From assembly GCA_036426205.1 (NCBI GenBank), contig CM071568.1, positions 232,101,727 through 232,165,726 on the forward strand: DNA of 64,000 nt. The letters run 5' to 3'. The notes below the pieces were generated by a model. That model was not told the origin of the DNA. It did not search any database and worked only from the letters and a program-made list of their open reading frames with translations. The position numbers were made by a program, and so were the translations under genes. Each line of letters starts with the position of its first letter. Position 1 is the first letter of the stretch. This document shows, piece by piece, positions 41,373-51,083 of this stretch. This DNA comes from Ascaphus truei (Eukaryota > Chordata > Amphibia > Anura > Ascaphidae).

Positions 41373-41690
41373 GTCTCTCTCCCTCCCTGTCTCCCTCTCT
41401 CTCCCTCCGTCTCCCTCTCTCTCCCTCCCTGTCTCTCTCCCTGTCTCCCCCTCTCTCTCCCTCCCTGTCTCCCCCTCTCTCTCTCTCCCTGTCTCCCTCT
41501 TTCTCCCTCCCTGTCTCTCCCTGTCTCCCTCTCTCTCTCCCTCTCTCCCCCACCCTGTCTCACCCTGTCTCCCTCCCTCCCTCACCCTTTCTCTCGCTCC
41601 CGGTCTCCCTCCCTCTCCCTCTCCCTCCCGGTCTCCCTCCCTCCCTGTCTCCCTCCCTCACTCTCCTTGTCTCCCTCCCTCACCCTCTGT
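41373..41690. repeat. 320-bp polypyrimidine tract
   Basis: CTCCCTCCCTGTCTCC-type repeats with almost no purine except in GTCTC words on the plus strand. Near homopurine on the other strand. Confidence 0.95.
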
Positions 41691-42097
41691 CTTATCTTAA
41701 CTGCCGTATACCTACACCGAAGTAACCTACCCTGCTTTCTTCCAGATCTGACTCAAGTTTCATGCGGGAGACTTTGGAAGACAGGTAGGGAACACCTCCC
41801 CTCCAGTATAGTACCTTGAGGGACTGTGGATCAGGTAAGATCCCAGGCCGGATTGCTGCTTTAGAAATTGTGAAGAGTGGGCATCCTGACACTGGTTAAT
41901 GGGTTCAGAATCATTCACATCTGGCTTTTTTTGTTGTTCGATTAGTGAGGTGTACACACACACACACACGCGCACACACACACACTCTCTAATAGTAGTA
42001 AAGTATAAGTGTACTACAATAAATAAACTGTTATATAAAAAAAAAAAAAATGTGTCCCGGTTTTTCATTTTCAAAATCTGGTCACCCTACACAACAG

Positions 42098-43240
42098 GGT
42101 TTTTAAAACGGTGGGCGTTTTGTTTCGCTATCCTAACCGCGGTTTGAGTTGCATTGTGCTACTATCACATACACTGGCTTGTTTCTGGGTTTGCCGCAAC
42201 CCATTTCAGCTTCTATTTATGCACTAACAAGTAACCATTATCTGGCTACATTCCTAAACAGCTTGTGTATTGAAATGAGTACAGGTATGAGGGAAGTGAT
42301 ACAAACAGTTAAAGGGATACTTTTTGAATAGATGGTATTTTGACACTAATTTAGTGACTTGTATCCATTTATGGAGGTTATGACACCCTATGTGTGAGAT
42401 ACTGTGTGGTACTAACTGCTTAGGATCTGATGGTGTCTAAAGTTTAGTAGGAATAGCCCCAATGTGGGACAACTACAAAGAACTTTGTTTATTGTGCACT
42501 AATATCTTTGGAACTGCCATCATCTGATTGCCTATTGCATGTCACAGTACATATATAGTCAATGTGTCAATATTATGGGCATCACATGTTGAATTTACAC
42601 GCAGGAGCAGGTAGGGTTATTCTCTAATATAAACAATTAGCGAGATATTTAACTTGAATGAAATATCCCTATCTGGTCTCCACTGCTCCTCTGAGGGGTT
42701 CTGTTAACACATATATTTTAATTTTTTGAGTGTTATAACTAAATATGTATTAAAACGTTTTTGTTTTTCGTCGTCTTTCGCTTTTAGTTCCTGGTATAGG
42801 GATTTTTTTCCTTGTGGCCTGAGAAATATATACGCTTGGTTTAGAGTGCATATAGAGGGGTACTTTTGAACTTCTAAGTTCACTCTGTGTAATATATGCT
42901 TATTACCTCCCTTGCACCTACCGTTTTAGGACTTTCTATCCAATAGGCGAGCGGTTTTCTATAACACCTATGTAAATGCAACAGCAACAGGACTTTGCAA
43001 TGGTAAAAAGAAGGACATTTTGTTTAATGGTGAGCAGAGGGGATTCCTGCTTCAAGGCCTAAACTCCTAGTTATGTATCACGTGTTACGCACCTATCCGT
43101 GACCCTTCTAGGAGTCTCTCATCTCCCATACATTTCTTTCCATAATGATAAAGAGATCAGGCCACATGAAGGCAAAGGCTAAAGCATATTCAGACCCTCC
43201 AACATTTGACACATGAAAATAGATAGTTGTTTACTATACT
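42098..43240. other. Intergenic sequence, no gene recognised
   Basis: AT-rich, no gene and no clear repeat boundary. The right part leads into a Penelope-type end at 43250. Confidence 0.4.
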
Positions 43241-43249
43241 TGACATCAT

Positions 43250-43310
43250 TTTTCCCTGATGAAGTACAATTGGAGGCATGAAACGTGTTGAGGTTGATAA
43301 GATTACGTGA
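43250..43310 (+). ncRNA. Degenerate hammerhead-like motif, Penelope-type end
   Basis: CCCTGATGAAG...GAAACGTGTT holds an exact CTGATGA and GAAAC core with a possible AC/GU stem III. Stem II and stem I pair poorly. It is probably a decayed terminal repeat of a Penelope-like element. Confidence 0.35.
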
Positions 43311-44315
43311 GGATGTCATCATGCTGGAGGTTTAATGTGCCATAAAAACCAACGTTTCTGAAGAAAGAAAGAAAAAAGAAAAAGAAGTCCAAAAGATACC
43401 TTGATGCGACAGCATTTGCACAAGGCCGTGTGAGTGTTAAAAATATTTTACACCTACAAAACCCTTCACATTGCCTCAGAGCATTATACACCCAATTCAA
43501 GTTATACACCAGCCTTCCACCAGTGCTCCCCCATCCCTCCTTTTTTTCTTGTCTGATTTAGACCGTGTGCCTGTTTCTTCATTGTATATTGGATCATATT
43601 GGGACTTCAGAAGCTCCCCAGAACCAGCGCACCTGCAGCTAAGTACCCCACCCCTGTTACCTATTTGACTGAGTGCGTGTCTCATCCTCTATCGATGTCA
43701 TCATGCTATCACGTTACCACGAGGACTTCAATGTGTTGACCGCTTCAGAGCTACAGACTACAAGTATTCCTGGGAGACCCTCTGTTGCTCCTTGCTATAT
43801 TACATCTACGGAAGTTGCGCTGTGGCACTGATGCCTCACTGATGTGCCCATCAATTATTTTGTTATATGTAAGTGATGTATGCTTACTTTTATTAAATAT
43901 CTTACTATTTTTATTCATGCCTGGTGCACTCCTTTCACTTTCTTTTGAACACCCTCCATGCATCTGTGGAGCGTCTGCACAGAGAAGGAAGCAGCAAAGA
44001 GATTTGACCAATCCGATACAGCTTTGAAATATACATTGCGCGGAGGAATTCCATTTTGGTACAATTTATTTACTTTCAGTCCAGCGCTGCCAAGGTTCAA
44101 CCTCCCATCAGTGCGAGGGCAGCTTGCTGCAATGCGTGACTCACTTGGAGATTTGCGTAAGAGTCAGCTCAGACTCGGAAGTTGATTAATTTTATAATTA
44201 AAATAAGCTCTTATGCGTTAATTACCTAATGCAACAGATACATGTATATTGCTTATATCAACCTCCACAATGTTTCAGGGCCTCTGGCATGGGCCCTGAA
44301 ACCTTTCAGTTCTTA

Positions 44316-44666
44316 GGCTGCGGCCATGGTGAATGTGATGGGGTGCAGGAGGGTGCGCGCTGCGCGATCACATAGATGTGCCTCTATGAGGCTGTCTATA
44401 GAGTGCGCAAATGCGCACGGGAGCAGAGGTGCCGGTGCTCGCGATGCAGAGGAGGGAACAGAAAAATCTGTATCCACGCGCGGCAGCCGGGTCACGTGAG
44501 CGGTTCGCCCAATGAGGGCGAACCAGATCCGTGATGTCACGGCTACATCCTCCGACACGCCTTCCCATCTCCTCTGCATGCAGGACACAGATCTCTCTGC
44601 TGCAGGCAGCAGGGAGAAGCCAAGTGAACGCTGGCGCCCTCTCCAGCGTTCACCATGGCCGCAGCC
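44316..44666. mobile_element. Harbinger-like MITE with TTA target duplication
   Basis: TTA at 44313-44315 and 44667-44669 flanks perfect inverted ends GGCTGCGGCCATGGTGAA / TTCACCATGGCCGCAGCC (one offset base inside). Length 351 bp. It is CpG-rich with GGTCACGTGAGC at 44490-44501 and an internal palindrome GGTTCGCCC...GGGCGAACC. Confidence 0.82.
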
Positions 44667-44869
44667 TTAATGTAAGCAATATACACATTTGTTTGTCTGG
44701 AATAATGAAGTAACATTCAATCCTCAACTTTCCGCGATGCACATTGGAAGTATGTTGTCTCCTTTTTCCTCCTGATGTTGTTATCATATAGAATAGTGGA
44801 CGGTAGAAGCGGTGCACAACAAACAAGAGAAATACCAGACTGCGCATAAAAAAAATAATTTAATCAGCC

Positions 44870-45010
44870 AATTCCATGAAGTAAAAAGAGAACACAGTTC
44901 TTCCAACGCGTTTTGCACCCATCAGGGAGCTTTGTCAAAGCGTAATGGAAATCACAAATAACAGCTGTTAAGTAGTCTCGTCGACCGGAAGCAACGTACC
45001 CGCTAGACCA
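44870..45010 (-). repeat. Penelope-type terminal sequence
   Basis: On the minus strand it reads TTTGACAAAGCTCCC-TGAT-GGGTGCAAAACGCGTT, matching the TGA..AAG-stem-AAACGCGTT pattern of Penelope terminal repeats. No associated coding sequence was found nearby. Confidence 0.4.
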
Positions 45011-45544
45011 TGAGTGACAGCTGATGTAGCGACACTGTCAGCTTCATAGAGGAATCGTACTAGTAAACATACACAAGCCAGATCCTAATAAACTAAATCA
45101 ATAAACAAACAGGAAAGTAAAAAATATGTGAAATACCTCCCACATTAAATTTATATATGTAGTCCGGTTTGTGCATTAATACATTCACATATAAACATAT
45201 AAACACACACATTAAAAACATTGAGTCCCTTAATAAAGTGCAAGCCTAGCAGACACATCTATAACAATATGACATGTATATAAAGATATAAAGTATACAA
45301 TATGTATCATAATTTGTACATGTAGTTTGACGTTTGCTCAGAACCATAGTATACATCAAAAGACATCCAATACTAGTTTGTTTAGACGTTCCAGTATCTC
45401 CAATCTCAATCATACATATCGCTCTACCTGAATATTACAACAACTCTGTGTGAGTCCTCAGATAAAAGGTATCCTCACTAAAAATGGACATAGAAACAAT
45501 ACACTCCTTAGATATACAAGATATATATTTATATATACTGTGTA

Positions 45545-45710
45545 TATATATATATATACATGTAGAGGTATCAGTACCGTGTTAGCCGAGGTTCAATAAT
45601 CAAAAAATAAATAGATGATACCGTTCTGTGGCTAGCAAAATGCTTTTATTTGTGCGATCTTTCGAGATACACTGATCTCTTCTTCCGGCGATGTTACAAT
45701 GAATGAAGCA
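45545..45710 (-). repeat. Inverted repeat arm 1 (Penelope-like terminal repeat)
   Basis: Minus-strand text GCCGGAAGAAGAGATC-AGTGT-ATCTCGAAAG...AAATAAAAGCATTTTG recurs in plus orientation at 46096-46187. GAGAT/ATCTC before GAAAG forms a perfect stem, as in a hammerhead stem II. Confidence 0.6.
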
Positions 45711-45720
45711 TGAGCGCTAT

Positions 45721-46095
45721 AGGCCATGTCTGTACATACTGTGCTATATGTATGCACACACAGCTGTCTCTCACACATACTTATACTCCTTGTTTTTCCA
45801 TCCCTATACACCAATAGGGACCACATAGTATCCACACACACTTTTAGTTATGCTACTAATTCTCACATTTCCACACCCACCCACACCATTTATATCCGCT
45901 CCCACTCCACACACACCTTTTGTAAAGCACTGTATATACTGTGGGCTCTCCATTCATGTTAATTCACACTGATACACATACACACTCTTTCATCACTTGC
46001 TTTCAGGAACCTTTTGACACCTCCAGCCATAAAACACACCCACACCGGGGGTAGGACCAGCACAGATAACATTCCAATCGACACTGTTTATAGTA
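45721..46095. other. Sequence between inverted repeat arms
   Basis: CA-rich spacer with ACACAC words. No coding domain was recognised. Confidence 0.35.
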
Positions 46096-46187
46096 TAGCT
46101 TTTGCTTGCTTCATTCATTGTAACATTGCCGGAAGAAGAGATCAGTGTATCTCGAAAGCTCGCACAAATAAAAACATTTCGTTAGCC
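46096..46187 (+). repeat. Inverted repeat arm 2 (Penelope-like terminal repeat)
   Basis: Reverse complement of arm 1 with about 95 percent identity by eye. It is cut at 46187 where the LTR-element sequence begins. Confidence 0.65.
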
Positions 46188-46236
46188 ACATCACCCACAC
46201 TATATATGAGATTGGGTGGGGTGGAATACCCGTTAC

Positions 46237-46254
46237 ATTTGGAGGCGCTGCTGA
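46237..46254 (+). other. Primer-binding-site-like sequence (tRNA-Thr type)
   Basis: TGGAGGCGCTGCTGAGAT sits 2 bp after the LTR end CCCGTTACA. The same TGGAGGCGCTG occurs after LTR-like ends at 24075 and 50004. Confidence 0.5.
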
Positions 46255-46313
46255 GATACACCTGGGGTGCCCTGTCCATTTTTTCCAAATTGTCCCGTCC
46301 CTATTTTTGTCAC

Positions 46314-48609
46314 CATGTTTGTGAAGTCCGGACACGAGGTCCTAGCCTGGGCTTTGAGGCAATATCTAGACCCTGGACAGGTAGTGGCGGTAGGAGGCAT
46401 TCCCGTAACTATACCCAAAATGAAGGTTCGGGAGTATATGTGTAAAATTCCTGAGTGGCCATGGACATGTGTCTTAGATGAGGAACAAGATCCCACATCC
46501 ACATGGAAGACCATTCTTTTTGTAGTAACCCACATTGAGAATATATGCCTGGCAAAGGCACCGTCCGCACTGTTCATGCCCGGGGGCCCCTCAGAAGGGT
46601 ACCCCCTAGTCTACGCAGACCAAGCAGGATGGCGTTTCCCGCCAAATCAGGAGAGCGCACGTGCTGCTGACTGTCAACCTGCACAGAAAGATGTTGCAAC
46701 AATCTGTCCGGGATTGGCGTGAGAATCAGAGCCCCTCCCCAGTGATGTGAGTGACTCAGAGCAGAGCCAGAACCACTCCCTTGTAGAAAGTGCCCTTCCT
46801 ACAGATTCCACCAGGGGGAGCAAACACTGTAATCTGCAACCATACGTTGACGCCGTGCTAGACTGTTTGATTTCTGAAGAGGTGTATTCCGATGTTGCGG
46901 ACCCTGCTGTGGGCCCGTGTGCCCTTCGATGGTCAGTCAGACCTACTGCAGAGGTATCACCGGTCCTAGGCTTGGGACCAGTACCTACAGACAACAAGGG
47001 TGAGTCGACTGCCCCAGGGGTGTTGGGGGTGAGCCTCCAGGTGACCGCGGAGCACGATGGCTCCTTAAGTCTGGTCGCCCGGGCGAAGGGCTCCCCTCTG
47101 CATCGCGTCCTGGCGGAGGTGTCCTCATTAGAAGATAGCTGTCCAGTGGTGCGAGTGGACCAGTGCCCACTGCCTATCGTGCCAGAAGAAGAGAAACCCA
47201 TCGCAAGCCAGCCGAGTGGTAAGGAACCCCCTTGCCCCCCCCAGGCTCCGATGGAGGTGGCCGTGAAGAAGGCCAGAGTTGCGGCTTCTGAGCGGAGTGT
47301 GAGCCCGTGTGCTCCGACACAAGTGGTCCCAGGACTGGGATCCAACGCTCCCGAAGTTCGAGTCAGTGAGTGGACTGTCCCAGAAGAGTTGGGAACAGGT
47401 TCCGATACCACCAAGGTGGGAACTGACAGCGTCCCCGAGGACCTGTTGGACACCTTGAATCACCACAGTGGTAAGGTATCTACCCTTTACCCCCTGCCAG
47501 GTGAAACAGAGACTTTGCTGAAAGAGAAGCGGCCCATCCGCCAAGTAGTGGACCGTGGGAAAGGTCTTGGCCGCCTGGCCTGCTGTTTCCAAGGCGTGGA
47601 TGACCAGGTAAAGACCGGGTTGAAAGACACTGTGCTATTCCTTCCACCAGGGGGAGGAAGTAGTACTGAACCAGTGATTGTCACCCCAGAGTGTGCTCTT
47701 CAAGAGAAATTTCTGAGGGAGGCTCATGGACGCAAAAGTGAGGTACCCCCACATGATCAGTTAGGGGCACCCCACAAATGGTCTCAGCTAGCCTCGGGAA
47801 TTATGGGGTGTGATGTGACATGTTTTGGTGAGGTTAAAGCCGATCTGTTAAGTGTACGGGGTATGCCATGCCATTTGTCAGTGTGTGAAATTGTGCCCTG
47901 TTATGTCGTTCCCCAAGCGAGGGCGTTGGGTGTTTCACCAGGGGGAGAGTGTATCCAGGTCACCCTTTGCCCCCTGCGACCCCCTCGGGAGCCTCCGTGG
48001 GCACAAGCGATGCCGGGTACTGCCGGAGGCCAGCGGCAGACCCGACGGCCATCCCAAGGGTGGGGGCCGTTGCAGGGAGCGGTGCGCTGTCTCCGCGAGC
48101 AGGCCGGTTGCCGGGGACGCGATCGGGCCATTGCTAAGGCCGCGGTCGCGTCTCTAAGGTCCCGGCGGCCGGCGAGGAGAGCGCCGCCATTACGCAACCA
48201 CTCGCGCATGCGCAGTGATCGCGCGAGTGTAGGAGTAAGCCGAGAAAGTCGCGCATGCGCAGAAGATCGCGCGAGGGCAGGGAACAGTTGCGTGAGGGCA
48301 GGGAAGGCGCAGGAGAGTCGCGCGAGAGTAGGGATAGATAGTGAGAGGTTGTGGCGGCCATTAGGGGTTAGTGTAGGTGCAGGAAAGGCGCGCACGCGGC
48401 CCCAATGTAAGTACAGCCTCCACGGGACTACAATTCCCATGAGGCTTAGGGCCAAGCACATCAGGTGCTTCATAGGAGCCAATAGGGCTGCAGGACTGCC
48501 CTGGAGGAAAGGATACATTTCGCGGGCTTGCACCACGCTAGTCAGTCAGCGGAGGGACCCTGTGAAGGAAGGAGGTAGGGTACAGGAGAGAGGGACTCCC
48601 CTGTATTAG
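46314..48609 (+). CDS. Long ORF of unknown function inside the LTR element, one in-frame TGA
   Basis: The frame opens at MFVKSGHEVLAWALRQYLD, 60 bp after the primer-binding-like site. It runs about 765 codons, broken only by TGA at 46720-46722 (GCG TGA GAA, perhaps a decayed CpG Arg codon). By position it would be a gag-like protein. I see no capsid major-homology, zinc knuckle, protease or RT motif. The N-terminal 120 residues look like a compact domain (LDPGQVVAVGGIPVTIP, WPWTCVLDEEQDP). The middle is acidic and proline-rich, and residues ~390-530 look ordered again (DTVLFLPPGGG, HLSVCEIVPCYVV). The last ~200 codons are CpG-rich, basic and probably LTR-derived. Function is unknown; coding potential is inferred from length only. 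Confidence 0.5.
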
Positions 48610-50122
48610 GCCAGCACCCCCTTGGTCCAGGATAGCTCAGCTCCCCAGTAAGGTGAGTGTTGCCAGGGGCAGCCCTCAGGTTAGGGACCCTGCCACTTAC
48701 ATTAGTGGGAACTGAGAGAAGGAAGTCTGCAGTTATAGAGTTGGAGTCAGGGAGCTGTTAGGGAAGTAGGGTGTAGGGAGCGAGTGCAGCTTCTGCCCCA
48801 TATAGGTACCTACACTCCAGGTAGACCCCAACTCCCCACTAGTTGGGTGGGTAACTGTTGAGGAAGGTGATAGAGGGTTGGAGCTAGGGAGCTGTGAGGG
48901 AAGAAGGGTGCGGGGAGTGAGAGCAGCTCCTGCACCCCATAGGTACCCACACCCCAGGTAGGCCCCAACCCCTCCCGCTAGTGTAGTGGGTCAAGTACTG
49001 AGGGAGGCCCAAGATAGGGACGCTGCCCTTAGTGTTGTTAGAGTGCTGCCTTGTCAGGGTCACAGCGAGCAGTGCTGTGAGGTCTGATAGGCAGGCACCT
49101 TGTTGCGCAGCACGTTGGCTGCAGCCTCCAGTGAGTTACAGCTTGCTGCGGTAGGCGCTGGGACTAGTCAGAGAGCAGTGGGTCTGGAGAAGGGCTATAG
49201 CTGTTCTAGTCACCTTGAGGTAGCGCTAAGGGTAGGATGCCTGAAGGGATAGCCTGTTAACGAGGTCAGGAATTCTGGAGAGGATCTGCACTAGGCTAGC
49301 CAACAGTAGGTAGACGCCCAAGTACTGCATGGAAGAGTACTCTAGTCCATTCCAGATCACTTACCGAAGGGACTTGGGTAGTTGGGGGAGTGGGACAGGT
49401 CATTACCCCTGCAGGCCCTAGGAGTTCCCCAAGCCACTACAGGTTGCTGTACTACAGGGACAGGCCCTAGGTTAGGGTTCCTGTCACGTTAGTACCATTT
49501 ATATAGATAGGGACACAGCGGCTGCTGCTGTTCCTGTGGAAGCGGTTGGACCCACGTTGGGGTCCACAGAGACGATTCCAGAGTGGGACCGCCCTAGCGG
49601 TCCGCACGTGCAAGGAGTTCGGTTGGAGGATCAGACGGACTCATCACACGTCTGACCCTTTGAGAAGTTTGTTGCTGACCCGAGCACCGGAGGGCTCGGC
49701 AGGTATTATACCATCACATGTGCACCAACAGGCCTAGAGGTTCTTAGTGACTGCGCAGTCACCCATTGACTATCTCTGTAGGAGTACGGGACATTGGGTG
49801 GGGTTCTTGGGACACTGGGTGGGATCACCTAGTGTTTGGGACTCGTCCTGCGAGACGTCACTGTTAGTGTCTCACCGTGAGAGAGACACAGGTTATCATT
49901 ATTATTCGTTAGTAAAGTCCTTAGTTATATAATCACTGTGTGTGTGGTTTCTGATTGGGTTCCTATGTAGGGTCATTCTACACTTCCATAGAATCCTACA
50001 CAGGTGGAGGCGCTGAAAGAAGATTCGTTCCAGAGGATTCACCCCAGGCTCTCATTAGCGGAGGCTCAGACCTCCTGTGAGCCTGCAGGTATACGCACCA
50101 CACCGGTAACACCGCATGTTCT
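48610..50122 (+). repeat. LTR-like region of the element
   Basis: It contains repeated GGAGCTGTGAGGGAAG / GGAGCTGTTAGGGAAG and CCACTCCAGGTAGACCCC-type blocks about 130 bp apart (48740-48990). A late ATTCGTTAGTAAAGTCCTTA stretch near 49905 occupies the usual place of a polyA site. TGGAGGCGCTG lies at 50004. Open frames here are short and without domains. Confidence 0.4.
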
Positions 50123-50171
50123 ACTCACCCACACTATATATGAGATTGGGTGGGGTGGAATACCCGTTACA

Positions 50172-50598
50172 CCCGCCTTAAACCTTTTTCACTGACTGCC
50201 CCACACCTCTGGAATGCCCTTCCCCTCAGTACCCGACTTGCACCCTCTCTATCCACCTTTAAGACCCACCTTAAGACACACTTGCTTAAAGAAGCATATG
50301 AATAGCACTGTGGATATTCTGAACACATGATACATAAAGCTTGGCCCCCTGCAGACGCACTTACCAGAACACCCTCCTACTGTCTCTGTACGTTCTCCCT
50401 ACCTACCAATTAGACTGTAAGCTCCTCGGGGCAGGGACTCCTCTTCCTTAATGTTACTTTTATGTCTAAAGCACTTATTCCCATGATCTGTTATTTATAT
50501 TATCTGTTATTTATTTGATTACCATGTGTATTACTACTGTGAAGCGCTATGTTCATTAATGGCGCTATATAAATAAAGACATACAATACAATACAATA
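50172..50598 (+). mobile_element. L2 LINE 3' end
   Basis: It begins in the C-terminal coding part ([20 protein letters not shown] in one frame) and runs through the 3'UTR, with ACTGTAAGCTCCTCGGGGCA, to AATAAAGACATACAATACA and an (ACAAT)n tail. It is nearly identical to the 3' end of the full-length copy at 55096-58600 but in the opposite orientation. Confidence 0.92.
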
Positions 50599-50611
50599 AA
50601 GAAAATGACTA

Positions 50612-50715
50612 AGTTCCCAGTCCACATTTATACCTGATGGATAAAGTGTGTTCAATGTGAAGATCCAAAACATCCCTCTCTGATTTAATAATACATTTCT
50701 ATCGCCTCCTCTTGT
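50612..50715 (-). pseudogene. Penelope-like protein C-terminal fragment
   Basis: The minus strand encodes RGMFWIFTLNTLYPSGINVD, the counterpart of [20 protein letters not shown] at the end of the protein at 7888-8985. Only the tail of the GIY-YIG domain remains. Confidence 0.65.
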
Positions 50716-50988
50716 GGAAGTTGGTATGAAGGCCAGGCGGGTAAAAAAAATATTAGCTACCTGCCAACCAGAAGGTATGGGGAGGTGCCAGTGCAGAAAA
50801 CATAGGAGTCGTGCAATATTTTATCTGTGCAGGTGCAAAGTGCTCTAGTGAAGGTTGCTTCGCCTCAACCGACACAACCCGAAGATGCAGCAAAATGGAC
50901 CCCACCAGGTTGACTAGACCTGGGGTGCGGCCAGAATAAAAATGCAAGTACTACTTTGTATCTGTCTTCTTGGCCATGACCTGAGGGT

Positions 50989-51083
50989 TGTAAGGAATCG
51001 GGGAGTGCGTCCGCCGCGATGCGCTCCCTCCTTACCTTTAGGCTCACACAGCACCGTAGACCACACAGCGCACGCGCAAATTA
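50989..51083 (+). repeat. LTR fragment (same family as 53244-54046)
   Basis: TGTAAGGAATCGGGGAG...CTCCCTCCTTACC...ACCACACAGC matches the first 95 bp of the solo LTR at 53244. It is joined directly to Gypsy RT sequence. Confidence 0.75.

Larger units (their letters stand above)
40738..42089. mobile_element. hAT-type non-autonomous transposon with 8-bp target duplication
   Basis: TAGGGTGACCA starts at 40738 and TGGTCACCCTA ends at 42089. Both are flanked by the exact duplication CACAACAG (40730-40737 and 42090-42097). Sub-terminal GTCCCGTTTTT / CCGGTTTTTCATTTTC are typical of this widely spread TAGGGTGACCA family. The interior holds a GC-rich minisatellite and a long pyrimidine tract. No transposase. 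Confidence 0.9.
46188..50171 (+). mobile_element. Putative non-autonomous LTR retrotransposon
   Basis: A 47-bp block (CACCCACACTATATATGAG through CCCGTTACA) occurs at 46188-46234 and again at 50125-50171. This fits the same LTR 3' end at both sides of the element, the first copy truncated. Directly after the first comes TT and TGGAGGCGCTGCTGAGAT. That matches the complement of a tRNA-Thr 3' end at about 15 of 18 positions, a plausible primer-binding site. A long ORF follows, then a purine-rich CAGGGGGAGAG and TGTATCC at about 47949 as a possible 3' LTR start. No pol domains are present. Exact LTR length is uncertain. Confidence 0.55.

Noticed and set aside
40761..41819. Long overlapping open frames on both strands
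   Set aside because: They lie wholly inside a hAT-type element and are produced by its minisatellite and pyrimidine tract.
46674..47453. 259-codon minus-strand frame opposite the long ORF
   Set aside because: Most likely a shadow of the GC-rich plus-strand frame; no start context or domain.
47901..48536. 211-codon minus-strand Arg/Pro/Ser-rich frame
   Set aside because: CpG-rich LTR-like DNA keeps several frames open; no domain seen.
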